NCBI GenBank assembly: GCA_017506865.1
Contig: JAFCMP010000179.1
Coordinates: 372,001 to 436,000 of the forward strand
DNA length: 64,000 nt
Source of the DNA: Tribonema minus
Taxonomy: Eukaryota > Sar > Xanthophyceae > Tribonematales > Tribonemataceae
Direction: 5' to 3'
Shown: positions 1 to 8,085 of the stretch, in pieces
How positions within the stretch are numbered: the first letter of the stretch is position 1
Layout of the letters: each line of letters starts with the position of its first letter
Program-made: the position numbers and the translations under genes
Notes under the pieces: generated by a model
The model's input: the letters and a program-made list of their open reading frames with translations, nothing else
Database searches by the model: none
What the model was told of the DNA's origin: nothing

Positions 1-464
1 CCGATGATGCGTTCAAAGATTACCTGGCCATTCCACTGAGAATCGAATTGGTAAGCCATCGCCCTGTCATACTTTATGATCCTTTTCAGCCCCTCACACG
101 CACCTCGAAAGAGGGAAGCTTCATCGTTGAAAGAGCACATGTCGTCAACAATGTCACGAATGATAGCGCAGTCGTGCGGCGATGATGATGTGTGGTGCAG
201 TGGGCAGCCCTCAACAAGCGTCAGATCGTCCCTGTCGCTCACAGCACGATAGAACACTGTGAACACACGCCAGGAGGAGCTTACGACCATAGGCAGGTCC
301 TCCACTCGCATCACTCGTGTGGTCCCGTGCTTGCGGAGGTCATGGAATTTGCACACCTTGCCAACGTTTCGAGAGCGTGAAACCACCTCTTTGCTGGCAT
401 TGTTGACTACCACAATCCAGCCTCCCACGTCTTGTATGCGACCGATGCAGCGGAGGCGGCTCAT
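1..464 (-). CDS. Phytochrome-like PAS/GAF protein, N-terminal part (runs off left edge)
   Basis: The minus strand is open from an ATG at 464 to the window edge, about 154 codons. Residues 1-75 resemble the PAS domain that opens phytochromes (IQDVGGWIVVVNN, then a LVEGC strand). The end matches the phytochrome GAF signature: KYDRAMAYQFDSQWNGQV fits the family pattern GYDRVMxYxFdxdwxGeV. Phytochromes bind a bilin and act as red/far-red light sensors; whether this copy binds one cannot be judged, because the rest of the GAF domain, the PHY domain and any output module lie outside the window. An in-frame TAA lies just upstream of the ATG. An AT-rich motif precedes the start. Other GAF-containing sensors are a weaker alternative. 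Confidence 0.66.
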   Translation of the reverse strand, partial: MSRLRCIGRIQDVGGWIVVVNNASKEVVSRSRNVGKVCKFHDLRKHGTTRVMRVEDLPMVVSSSWRVFTVFYRAVSDRDDLTLVEGCPLHHTSSSPHDCAIIRDIVDDMCSFNDEASLFRGACEGLKRIIKYDRAMAYQFDSQWNGQVIFERII

Positions 465-476
465 TTTCAGACAATT

Positions 477-492
477 GGACAATATTATTTAT
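477..492 (-). promoter_or_regulatory. AT-rich promoter-like motif upstream of phytochrome-like gene
   Basis: The minus strand reads AAATAATATTGTCC about 15-25 bases before the ATG at 464. Similar AT-rich elements precede several other starts here (29906, 12542, 17966, and the 15286/15405 pair), suggesting a shared viral promoter element. This is inferred from recurrence only. Confidence 0.35.
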
Positions 493-533
493 GACGGGCT
501 GCAACATCCACAGCAACAATTAATGTGCACAAA

Positions 534-600
534 TCAGCTTTTGGCATTAAAAGATCTCCAGTAGGCCCGACCGTACTAATTGATGATCTCAGCACCAGCT
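534..600 (-). pseudogene. C-terminal remnant of SET-domain gene (left of transposon)
   Basis: This is the left flank of the transposon at 601-5033. Joining it to the right flank at one copy of the duplication continues the frame as PAGAEIIN, then a TAG stop (576-578), then YGRAYW in the same frame before a TGA at 534-536. SET domains characteristically end with GEEI..xYGxxYW, so both flanks appear to be halves of one SET gene. The in-frame TAG shows the gene was already dead or has decayed since. Confidence 0.55.
592..600. repeat. Left target-site duplication (9 bp) of IS4-type transposon
   Basis: GCACCAGCT occurs immediately outside the left terminal repeat and again at 5034-5042 outside the right one. 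A 9-bp duplication fits IS4-family transposition. Confidence 0.8.
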
Positions 601-621
601 CATTATTAGCAACTTAAGATC
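601..621 (+). repeat. Left terminal inverted repeat of IS4-type transposon
   Basis: CATTATTAGCAACTTAAGATC pairs with the reverse complement of the right end (5014-5033) over GCAACTTAAGATC, with scattered matches outside it. In TnpB/Fanzor systems the guide RNA usually arises from the element end next to the nuclease 3' end, which here is the interval 601-691. Confidence 0.75.
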
Positions 622-691
622 CGCAGGATTTCACCACGGTTATCAGAAGCACCGCTAATTGAATATGCTGCAGACTGTCTCTTTGACAAGA

Positions 692-3445
692 TTATGCATC
701 TTCCTCTTCCCCCACACCCCTGCATAGGTGCGGCGGCCGCGTCCTCCCCAGCAGCATGTTGATGCCGCATATGGCGATGTTCACTGAGGCGTTGATGTCC
801 CTGTCGATGAAACGGACTGAGCAGTCCAGGTTGTCGCCCTCTGGTGTACAAGATATGCATCGGAACACACGAGAGCCATTCACCTGAACTAAGTTCTTGC
901 CGCACCCGCAACAGGCCTTGGAAGTCCTAAACTCGTCCATCAACACAACAGGGACTAGGAGGGCGATAGCCCTTATGAGCGCCTTACGAGGCAGAGGACC
1001 TCTGCTACCGTGCCCAAACTGTGCGTTGCCAAAGAACACTACCCTAGTCCACGTCCGCCGGTCCCCAGCTAGGTTATCGCGCATGCGTGTGAGCAGCGCC
1101 TCCCTCTCCTCAGGCTCCGGCCCGATTTTGCGTAGCGCTGCCGCCTCAGCGCTCCGTCCAGCGATCTGTACCGCCATCCTCGATATCTCCCGCATCTTCG
1201 CCCTCTTTGCATCGAAACTTTTGCGTCTCCTCTCCCAGGAAAGCTTCTCATCCGCCATGACGATGAAGTGGCTGTGAAGCATGTTTGTGTAAGCGGCCGC
1301 CCCTCCTGGCGTGCGCATGGACACACTTGATAGTTGAGATATAGCATCACTGTAGCCCGTGTTGTCACGGCGCCTCTCACCTTCGAACTTGCGCCATGCC
1401 TTGGAGAGACTCAAGAACTTGTGATCCGATGCTGACCTGAAGGCAGGCTGTATCTTCTTGAAGTCTTCAGGGGATGTATCGCTTGATACGCGTGCCGCGG
1501 CCGCCGTGTAGAGCAGCTTCTGACCGGAGTCGACCCCGACTGCTTCGATGAAGCACCTCCTGTCCTTCTTGTTCAGGGCGGAGATGACTTGATCAGACAT
1601 CTTCTCTGCAGATCCGAACAGGCCTCTGGTGTGTGTATCTGCTTTGTAGACGTCCTTGATCGATGCGTACCCTTTCTCGATGAGCTCCGCCACACCTGGA
1701 ATGACGGCTGTGACTCGCTTGGTGGCGAGGGTGACGTTCACCTGAAGGCCGTCGGTGGTGATGTTGTTGACGAACCACGGAGGAGCTTTGTGACCGTACT
1801 CGCTGAGGTCCCCTTCGATCGTCCACTTTTGCCCCCAAAGGCATCGTATGCCCCCCCAAGCCAGCTTTCCCTTGCGTCCGAGAGGCTTCATCCGCGCTTC
1901 TCCACTTCTCTCCGCACCCCTAGGCACCCTGACCCCTACCTTGTCGTGCAGGTTGAGCATGCAGAGCCACCATCCCCTCTCCGTCATGTCTCCCGTTAGC
2001 CGCGCCTTCCAGTCCTTTCTGACTTGGCGGCTGCGTATACCTTCCTGCTGAAGAGCCCTCCATTCCGCTCGCGTGCCCCTCGCGTCACTGAGAAAGTCCT
2101 TGAGTGTGGGGACGCGCACAACGGGTTGTATGTTGTCCAGTGCCAGTTCGATTATGCTGGTGACGATGCGGTCATCTAGTGGGAGCATCATAGGCTGCAG
2201 CTCTGCGACCGGCAGCAGTGTGAAGCGCTTGGGTGGGAACATTGTGCCGGGCGTGCGCCGAGCCTCTAGCAACGCAGTTCTGATGTCTGAAACGCGCCTC
2301 TGCAGTCCGCACCACTGCACCTTCTGCTCCTGGGTCAGATCTCCATCGCCGTTCTCCATTACCCATGCGGGAGGCTCGATAGTGCGGAATGCGGGTAGTT
2401 GTTTCTGCGCTTCCGCCTTGGTCATCACCTTTGCCAGGTAAGGTTGGTCGTTGTTGATGGACGTCCAGAGCAGTTCCTTGGCCACCCGGTACTGCTCGTC
2501 CTCGCTCCTGAAAGCTGCCTCCGTATGCAGGACCCGGGGTTTGTCTCTGTAGATGTTCTTGAAGAATGTGCCCATCTCGTCCACCCGATCTTCATCCTCG
2601 TCCGCGCCATCTTCCACCTGGGCCCCCCTGAAACCTTCAGGCGGAGCGACACGGAACGGCTGAAGGCGATTTCTGATATATGTGAGACCAGACCCCATAG
2701 CTGCCCACCAATCCTCATGCAGCTGCTGCTGTCCATCGCTGCCTCGGGGGCGCACGAGAAAGGCTTCTACCATGGCAGCAGCCGCGGCGTCGTCCTGAAC
2801 AGCGGCGGCTCTCTGCAGTAGCTTCGCACCTGTCTTTATGACGTACGCGAAGTGCTCATCGCGGCGCCTGCTCCACGCGAGCCTCTCCAGGTAGCACATG
2901 AGATGATCCTGGATCCTCGATGTGAAAGACTTCACCACGTGTGCCGTGACGCTCACCTCGTACTGCTTCGTGAAGACATCTGAGGTGCGCAGAATGAAGT
3001 CACGCTTATACTGCTCTGGGAAGGGATGGTCTCGGATGTACGCGTCGATGAAGTCGTCCTGCAGCCGCTCTGCATCCGCCTGGTAGGTGCCGCCTATCAT
3101 CTGCTTGAACACCTGGGAGACCATGTTTCGATCGTAGAAGAAGACTGCGGCAGGATCCTGTTCTGCTTTGGCGTTGAGAGCGATGGTAACTGCATGACAC
3201 AAGGCGCCTGACGAGTTGGAGCATCTTACGACTTGCTGGTGCAGTGCCGTGGCAGCCTCGCTGTCGCCACGTCTGGTCACAGCGTTCCATGATGTCATGA
3301 CCGTCTTGACGTTGTATACTCCGTTGTCAGGGGCCTCAAAATTTTCGAGATCTAGTACTACCTGTTGGCATGGCTTATATGCTTTCTTCTTCTTCTTGGA
3401 CGCCTTCTTGGCCTTGGCCACCTTCTTAGACACCGCCTTTGCCAT
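692..3445 (-). CDS. Fanzor RNA-guided endonuclease (eukaryotic TnpB homologue)
   Basis: The 917-residue protein has a lysine-rich N-terminus (residues 1-23) that could act as a nuclear localisation signal. The C-terminal third holds the nuclease core: RuvC-I Asp639 in GVDSG, the FFGNAQF block near 804, Glu838 in MDEFRTSK, a zinc ribbon of Cys pairs (846/848 and 863/866) and RuvC-III Asp883 in DRDINASVNI. Fanzors are programmable RNA-guided DNA nucleases encoded within transposons of eukaryotes and their viruses. No early stop or frame break is visible, unlike the neighbouring transposase. The guide RNA is expected from the stop codon to the element end (691-601). The start is the first ATG, just before the basic tail. 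Confidence 0.9.
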   Translation of the reverse strand: MAKAVSKKVAKAKKASKKKKKAYKPCQQVVLDLENFEAPDNGVYNVKTVMTSWNAVTRRGDSEAATALHQQVVRCSNSSGALCHAVTIALNAKAEQDPAAVFFYDRNMVSQVFKQMIGGTYQADAERLQDDFIDAYIRDHPFPEQYKRDFILRTSDVFTKQYEVSVTAHVVKSFTSRIQDHLMCYLERLAWSRRRDEHFAYVIKTGAKLLQRAAAVQDDAAAAAMVEAFLVRPRGSDGQQQLHEDWWAAMGSGLTYIRNRLQPFRVAPPEGFRGAQVEDGADEDEDRVDEMGTFFKNIYRDKPRVLHTEAAFRSEDEQYRVAKELLWTSINNDQPYLAKVMTKAEAQKQLPAFRTIEPPAWVMENGDGDLTQEQKVQWCGLQRRVSDIRTALLEARRTPGTMFPPKRFTLLPVAELQPMMLPLDDRIVTSIIELALDNIQPVVRVPTLKDFLSDARGTRAEWRALQQEGIRSRQVRKDWKARLTGDMTERGWWLCMLNLHDKVGVRVPRGAERSGEARMKPLGRKGKLAWGGIRCLWGQKWTIEGDLSEYGHKAPPWFVNNITTDGLQVNVTLATKRVTAVIPGVAELIEKGYASIKDVYKADTHTRGLFGSAEKMSDQVISALNKKDRRCFIEAVGVDSGQKLLYTAAAARVSSDTSPEDFKKIQPAFRSASDHKFLSLSKAWRKFEGERRRDNTGYSDAISQLSSVSMRTPGGAAAYTNMLHSHFIVMADEKLSWERRRKSFDAKRAKMREISRMAVQIAGRSAEAAALRKIGPEPEEREALLTRMRDNLAGDRRTWTRVVFFGNAQFGHGSRGPLPRKALIRAIALLVPVVLMDEFRTSKACCGCGKNLVQVNGSRVFRCISCTPEGDNLDCSVRFIDRDINASVNIAICGINMLLGRTRPPHLCRGVGEEEDA

Positions 3446-3891
3446 TGTCTGATGGGCACGTCAGCCTGAAGCCCAATATGGGCTTAGACGGCGCTGCCAG
3501 AGGTTGTGATGGGTGTGGCTCTGGCAGTACAGCCATATGATTAAATCGCACCGGAGATTCGGGAAAATGCGAATCTCCTTGAATCCCGGATTAATTAAAC
3601 ACCTGCAGATTCGGAGGCTTTTCACCGTATCCTTCTGAATCTGGCATACATACCATCCTTGCTGTTGAACTTCAACCTGACTTCAAATTGGCCAATGGCT
3701 TCACTGCCATGATTGCCTCCAGCCTCTCATTTGCAGCATGCAAACAATTAGGGCTGCAACATTGGTTGACTTACGATGCAGATGTACGCGGAGCTGACCA
3801 AATGTATGATCATCAGGCGCACGTGGTGGACCGTGCGTGCGAGTGCGCCTGGCAGCATACAAGTGCAACATTTGCAGGCTCAAGCTCAAGA
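3446..3891. other. Spacer between Fanzor and transposase with a hairpin
   Basis: No convincing gene is seen. The arms GGAGATTCG (3553-3561) and CGAATCTCC (3570-3578) form a perfect 9-bp hairpin with an 8-base loop. It lies between the transposase 3' end and the Fanzor start and could be a transcript end or structured leader. Confidence 0.5.
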
Positions 3892-4979
3892 CTACCCTTC
3901 AGGAACTTCAAACCTTGAGTAGAGTATTTGCTCCAGGCTACCGCCGGATGACCACAGGTTCCCCAGGGAACGGACCGTGACTCTCACAAAAGAACTGTAC
4001 GGAAGACCCTTCTCTATGCATTTGGTTGCTAGCGCGGTCAGGGTTCTCATATTTTCGACTGCGTGGCGATAGTCGCCGGTTTCTCTCTTATGGTATACTG
4101 ATATGGAATCGAACAATACTCGAGCTTCTACTTCTTGCATCAGTGCCTTTAATGTCTTAGAATGCGTGTACGTCATGTTGAGTTTGCTTTTCAAACGCTT
4201 GAAGCTCAATTCGACTTTCCACCGTAGTGCGTATGTGCTCTTGACGCTAGCGCTACCCGTACTATAGTTTGTGAGACAGACATACACTTTCCCAGCAATA
4301 AAGTACTTCTACAGGAAACATCTTAGAAATGATCCATTAAACACAAGAGTGATAGGTCTGCTTGTGCAACTGTCTGCAAAGAACCTGTCGGTGAACCTAA
4401 AGGACTTCCTTCTCATTCTGAAAACCACTTTGACGCCCTTGTCTGTAGCAGCGCTCACCAGCTTTTTGGAGAAGTAGCCCCTGTCAAATATCATTGTATC
4501 TCCTTTGTTGACCACCTCCATGTGCTCCAGTGCAGATTGCCGTTCATCGAAATGTGACGATATGATAGAGTCATAGCACGTCTGGGTGTTTACATCCAGC
4601 AACGACGAGAGCATAGCAATTGGGTGCCTTGCAGGTCTTGAAACGGATTGACCATTTGTTCTGCTTTTGAAGCCGTACTTTTCAAACGAAGGGGGTACAC
4701 GGAACTTGGAGCCGTCCACTGCATATACACAAGTTGTGTGACGAGCTGTAGGGTCTTGTTCATTTGGCTAAATAGGCCTGCTGGCACTTTCATGCGAGCT
4801 TTTGATAAAGCCTGGTGGGTGAAGCAGGCGTCCTCTCTTGCCAAAATGTGACACAGTCCCTTTTTCTTGATGGATGCTGACATCAGATAAGAGAATATAG
4901 CCGCAGATGTGATCTTGCGTCTCCGCTCCTGCCACAACTTATCAGCATCCCTCAGTTCTGTGTACAGTTTTTTGAACAT
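3892..4979 (-). pseudogene. IS4-type DDE transposase, broken by a frameshift and a stop
   Basis: Three collinear segments make one transposase. The N-terminal part (from the ATG at 4979) ends near 4722, where the frame slips by 2 bases (or loses 1). The catalytic part then begins with VDGSKFRVP (first Asp) and includes FDRGYFSKK (second Asp). An in-frame TAG at 4309-4311 interrupts it before YALRWKVELSFKRLKSKL, the YREK-type motif bearing the catalytic Glu of IS4 enzymes. Known IS4 enzymes cut and paste DNA through terminal repeats, as found at this element's edges. The frame damage suggests this copy is inactive, barring sequence error. Confidence 0.85.
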
Positions 4980-5013
4980 GATGGTTACATGATCAAAACA
5001 TTTAAGTTGCCAA

Positions 5014-5033
5014 GATCTTAAGTTGCAACCACT
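5014..5033 (-). repeat. Right terminal inverted repeat of IS4-type transposon
   Basis: Read inward on the minus strand it is AGTGGTTGCAACTTAAGATC, matching the left end over GCAACTTAAGATC. It supplies the stop codon that now ends the interrupted SET reading frame. Confidence 0.75.
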
Positions 5034-5303
5034 GCACCAGCTGGTATAGTGCGGGTCGCCACCAACCAACCGGTTTCTGTGAAGCGGGCATTGCATGTGA
5101 GCCCTCTCCGCTGCGTCGCCAACTTGGCTGCTTTCTCAGCTTCACTCCGCACAGAGGCCTGGCGCAAGGCAATGGCGTCCCTTCCTGCTTCACTGTCAAC
5201 TTCAAGGAACAGATAGAAGCACATTGGTGAGGCACCATGTAGGGTAAGCTTGATCCCATCTGAACCGTTGTTGCACAGGTGATGCATGCTGGCAAAACCC
5301 GAT
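5034..5303 (-). pseudogene. SET-domain gene fragment, truncated by transposon insertion
   Basis: The minus-strand frame carries MHHLCNNGSDG, resembling the Asn-His/Cys-rich segment of SET methyltransferases, and then GWLVATRTIPAG, the conserved stretch before the terminal GEEI..YG. The frame runs straight into the transposon terminal repeat. The continuation with YGRAYW lies at 534-600 beyond the element. The N-terminal half of the domain is missing: a TAG precedes this segment and the stop of the ART-like gene follows at 5306. SET proteins methylate lysines, often on histones, and viral versions are known. This one looks non-functional. GCACCAGCT at 5034-5042 is the right target duplication. 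Confidence 0.55.
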
Positions 5304-5305
5304 AA

Positions 5306-6724
5306 CTATAACAGAGAGGCGCGTTTGCAGAGGTCCTTCAGTTTTTCCCACAGGTCGTGCGCCTTGGAGCCAAGCTCTGGCGAGAAATCTTGAGTGTATA
5401 GATGCTCTGCAAACGGCGCTACGTCTTCCAGCGTGAGGAGGTTGCAAAAGTCGCCTGCGTCGTAATTGTATCTTGTTATGGTGCACTGTTCCTGTGTGTA
5501 CGATGTGAAAGCATCGTCCCGGATCAAACGGCAGCCCGGTGGGAGAGCTATCTCAGCTTCGTATTCATTGTCTGACAGCAACATCATTGGGACGATGGGC
5601 TGCCCCGCTCGCACCAGTACCTCCAGCACTTGCGCATTTGCACGTGATCTGCTCCTCAGTGCTTTTGCGAATGATAGCGCGATGCCCTTTATTGTGCTAA
5701 AACTGTAAAATCCACTAGTGCAGATGTTGCCGGCAGGTATGCCGCCCATGCTTTGTCCCCTGTACAAAATAATGTCCACTGGAGAGCGGAACCAGAAAAA
5801 AGCAATGACGGCTGTCTGTGCCATGATGGTCACTGCGCTGTCATCTTCATCATCAAACCTTGACCTGCGCATTATCCGGTTGAACTCTGTGTACTGCAAG
5901 CCCGTGTAGGTCGCGTAAGGTAGCAAAGTAGCTATCTCAGCTGGTAGCAGTTCACGGCACACGCTCATAATGGCATCTTGTGGTGCTGCGATCCGTTCTC
6001 CACGGCTAAAACTCTTTTTCACAGCTTCAAGGAAGAGCTTCTGAAAATTTTTACCCAGAAACGACTGCAGAGCTTGCTCCAGAGATGTTTCATGCTCCGA
6101 CAACTTGGCGCAGCCGAGGGCTCTGCATTTGTCGGCTAGGTCGTAGTACCTCTTCAAGAGAAAAGGAACTTCAGAGGTGAGTATGATCCCCATCATGTAG
6201 GCACCATAGGTGTAGTTCCTGTTCCAGTCATTCTCCATGACATCGTCCAATTCTCGAAGGTGCTCTCTGATGAGAGGGAATTTGTCGGTTTCAGGAGTTG
6301 CCGCTATCGCGCTAAGGAGAAGAATTGTGGAGAAGTCCAGGTCTTCTGCCGTCTGGTGCTGGTCATCGCCCTTGCCACCAGTGCTGCCCAAACCTCCTGC
6401 CACATACGTGCCGAGGGATTGCAGAAATTGTAAAGGGTACGACAGCGTGGAATTGCTCATCTTCCGAGCTTTGACAGGATGGTCGGATGACGACAGCCGG
6501 CGTTTGCCGACGAGGCGTTCGATAATTTCGGACGCAACATCCGGGTCGTGTTCCGCAACGACATCTTTCAAATGTTGTGCCACTTTCTCAGCTTCTACCA
6601 CTTTCTCAGAGTCGTCCATCGATGTTTGATGGGGGACCGAGAAAAAAGCATCAGTCAAGTGGTCCATAGATGTTGGATAGGGGACTGCATGTGCTGCTCT
6701 GTAGGGTATGTACGCTTGAATCAT
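5306..6724 (-). CDS. ADP-ribosyltransferase-like protein (R-S-E class)
   Basis: The C-terminal domain of this 472-residue protein has the three motifs of arginine-type mono-ADP-ribosyltransferases in order: Arg322 in ILYRGQS, the STS-like FYSFST (Ser341/Ser343), and ExE (Glu389/Glu391) in NEYEAEIALPPG. Residues 130-290 are mainly helical, as in the N-terminal part of related enzymes. The family moves ADP-ribose from NAD+ to a protein side chain; here the target is unknown and may be a host factor. No signal peptide is visible, so action inside the infected cell is likely. Residues 16-40 contain two similar PxxTSMD segments. Other in-frame ATGs near the N-terminus make the exact start uncertain. 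Confidence 0.72.
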   Translation of the reverse strand: MIQAYIPYRAAHAVPYPTSMDHLTDAFFSVPHQTSMDDSEKVVEAEKVAQHLKDVVAEHDPDVASEIIERLVGKRRLSSSDHPVKARKMSNSTLSYPLQFLQSLGTYVAGGLGSTGGKGDDQHQTAEDLDFSTILLLSAIAATPETDKFPLIREHLRELDDVMENDWNRNYTYGAYMMGIILTSEVPFLLKRYYDLADKCRALGCAKLSEHETSLEQALQSFLGKNFQKLFLEAVKKSFSRGERIAAPQDAIMSVCRELLPAEIATLLPYATYTGLQYTEFNRIMRRSRFDDEDDSAVTIMAQTAVIAFFWFRSPVDIILYRGQSMGGIPAGNICTSGFYSFSTIKGIALSFAKALRSRSRANAQVLEVLVRAGQPIVPMMLLSDNEYEAEIALPPGCRLIRDDAFTSYTQEQCTITRYNYDAGDFCNLLTLEDVAPFAEHLYTQDFSPELGSKAHDLWEKLKDLCKRASLL

Positions 6725-6856
6725 GATGGTGAATGTGTGCGCTACACAGGAATAACCGGGAGAGAAGGCGTTGAAGGAAATACGCGCTTATCAGCGCAGT
6801 ACGGAGTTGCTGATACGGAAGCTGCCGTTCGCTCGCTTGGTGAGTGGTCCTTTGTA

Positions 6857-7151
6857 TTATGTTTTGAGCACTTCATCTGCCAATCGGAAAGGCCATGTGA
6901 CTACCTGCCTAGCGTCTGTGGATGTCAGAGCAAACCAGCCTCCATCCGACCACGCCGTAACACATATACCTTTCTCCCTGGAAAGTTTTGCCGTGAGCCT
7001 GTAATAAGCTCTGACAATGTCTGCATCCCTTTGTCGCTGGTCCAGCCTGCCCACGCCGAACTCGCCCATGTGAACTGCGCTGACATCAGCCACCGACCTG
7101 TAGTGATCATTTAGCCCATCTTGCAGGCAGATGTTGTCATTATCATATGTG
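6857..7151 (-). pseudogene. Unrecognised ORF fragment without a start
   Basis: A minus-strand frame opens after a TAG near 7152 and runs about 98 codons to a stop at 6857. Its composition is protein-like (ending [13 protein letters not shown]), but the only ATG is internal (VHMGEFGVG). It may be a 3' exon, a decayed gene end or a gene starting at the internal ATG. No family is recognised. The upstream side is repeat DNA. Confidence 0.35.
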
Positions 7152-7159
7152 TGAAACTA

Positions 7160-7870
7160 GACGCCAAGGTGCAAGTGCGTCAGTTCAAGTGTCGGTGTAA
7201 GTGAGGGTGTCAGTGTGAGTGTCAGTGCTAGTGTACGTGTACGCGCAAATTAGATGTCAGTGCACGTGTCAATGTGCAAGTGTAAGTGTAAGTGTCGGTG
7301 TAAGTGTGTGTCAGTGCAAGTGTCAATGTGCAAGTGTAAGTGCAAGTGTCAATGTGCAAGTGTAAGTGTCGGTGAAGTGTAAGTGTCGGTGAAGTGTAAG
7401 TGTAAGTGTCAGTGTAAGTTCAAGCGTCAGTGTAAGTGCAAGCGTCAGTCCAAGAGCAAGTGTCGGTGCAAGCGCAAGTGTCAGTGCAAGTTCCAGTGCA
7501 AGTGTCGGTGTCAAGTGTCAAGTTCCAAGTTCCAGTGCAAATGTCGGTGTCAGTGTCATTGCAATGCAAGCGCGGGTGCAAGAGCAAGTGCAAGTGCAGG
7601 TGTAAGTGTCAGTGCAAGAGTCAAGAGCAAGTGCAGGTGTAAATGTCAGAGTTAGTGCAAGTGTCAGTGCAAGAGAAGTGTAAGTGTAAGAGCAAGTGCG
7701 AGTGCAAGAGAAAGTGTCAGTGCAAGAGAAAGTGTCGGTGCAAAAGAAAGTGTCGGTGCAAGTGTAAGTGTAAGTGCAAGAGCAACTGTCAGTGTAAGTG
7801 CAAGCTGTGAGTGCTCAGCGTCATGTCAGAGCAAGTGTCAGTGTCTTGTCAAGGCTGAGTGTAATCGTCA
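7160..7870 (+). repeat. Degenerate hexamer repeat (AAGTGT/CAGTGC type)
   Basis: About 700 bases consist of 6-base units such as AAGTGT, AAGTGC, CGGTGC and CAGTGC, with a few 1-base slips. One frame reads as Cys-Lys-Cys-Arg repeats and the reverse strand as Leu-Thr repeats, but neither looks like a gene. A related tract lies at 37815-38245. Confidence 0.85.
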
Positions 7871-8085
7871 GTGTCACAATGCACTGTGCATGTAAACCAA
7901 TTGTTGAGGGCCAAAATCTTTTGACTCATCATGCTTTGACTCTCGTGCGCACTGACGCCATTGCACAGTACGATCAAACAACACTGTGCATGCAAAAGTC
8001 AGTGTAGACAGACACCGAAGGAGACAGCACCCAACACAAAATGTCGTGCGTGGCATTTACGATATTGCAACAGTACCAGGGCCAC

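Larger units (their letters stand above)
601..5033. mobile_element. IS4-type (IS4EU-like) DNA transposon carrying a Fanzor nuclease
   Basis: The 4.43-kb element has terminal inverted repeats at 601-621 and 5014-5033 sharing the 13-mer GCAACTTAAGATC, and perfect 9-bp direct repeats outside them (592-600, 5034-5042). It carries two minus-strand genes: a damaged IS4-type DDE transposase (3892-4979) and an apparently intact Fanzor (692-3445). Fanzor proteins riding on eukaryotic IS4-like transposons are known as a class. The element interrupts a SET-domain gene whose halves remain on each side. The transposase carries a frameshift and a stop, so this copy probably cannot move alone; the nuclease frame is open. 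Confidence 0.85.

Noticed and set aside
7383-7655. Cys-Lys repeat protein from the hexamer tract
   Set aside because: The open frames are a product of the 6-base repeat; no non-repeat coding sequence is attached.
7160-7870. CRISPR array
   Set aside because: Units are 6 bases, degenerate and without unique spacers; no Cas genes are present.
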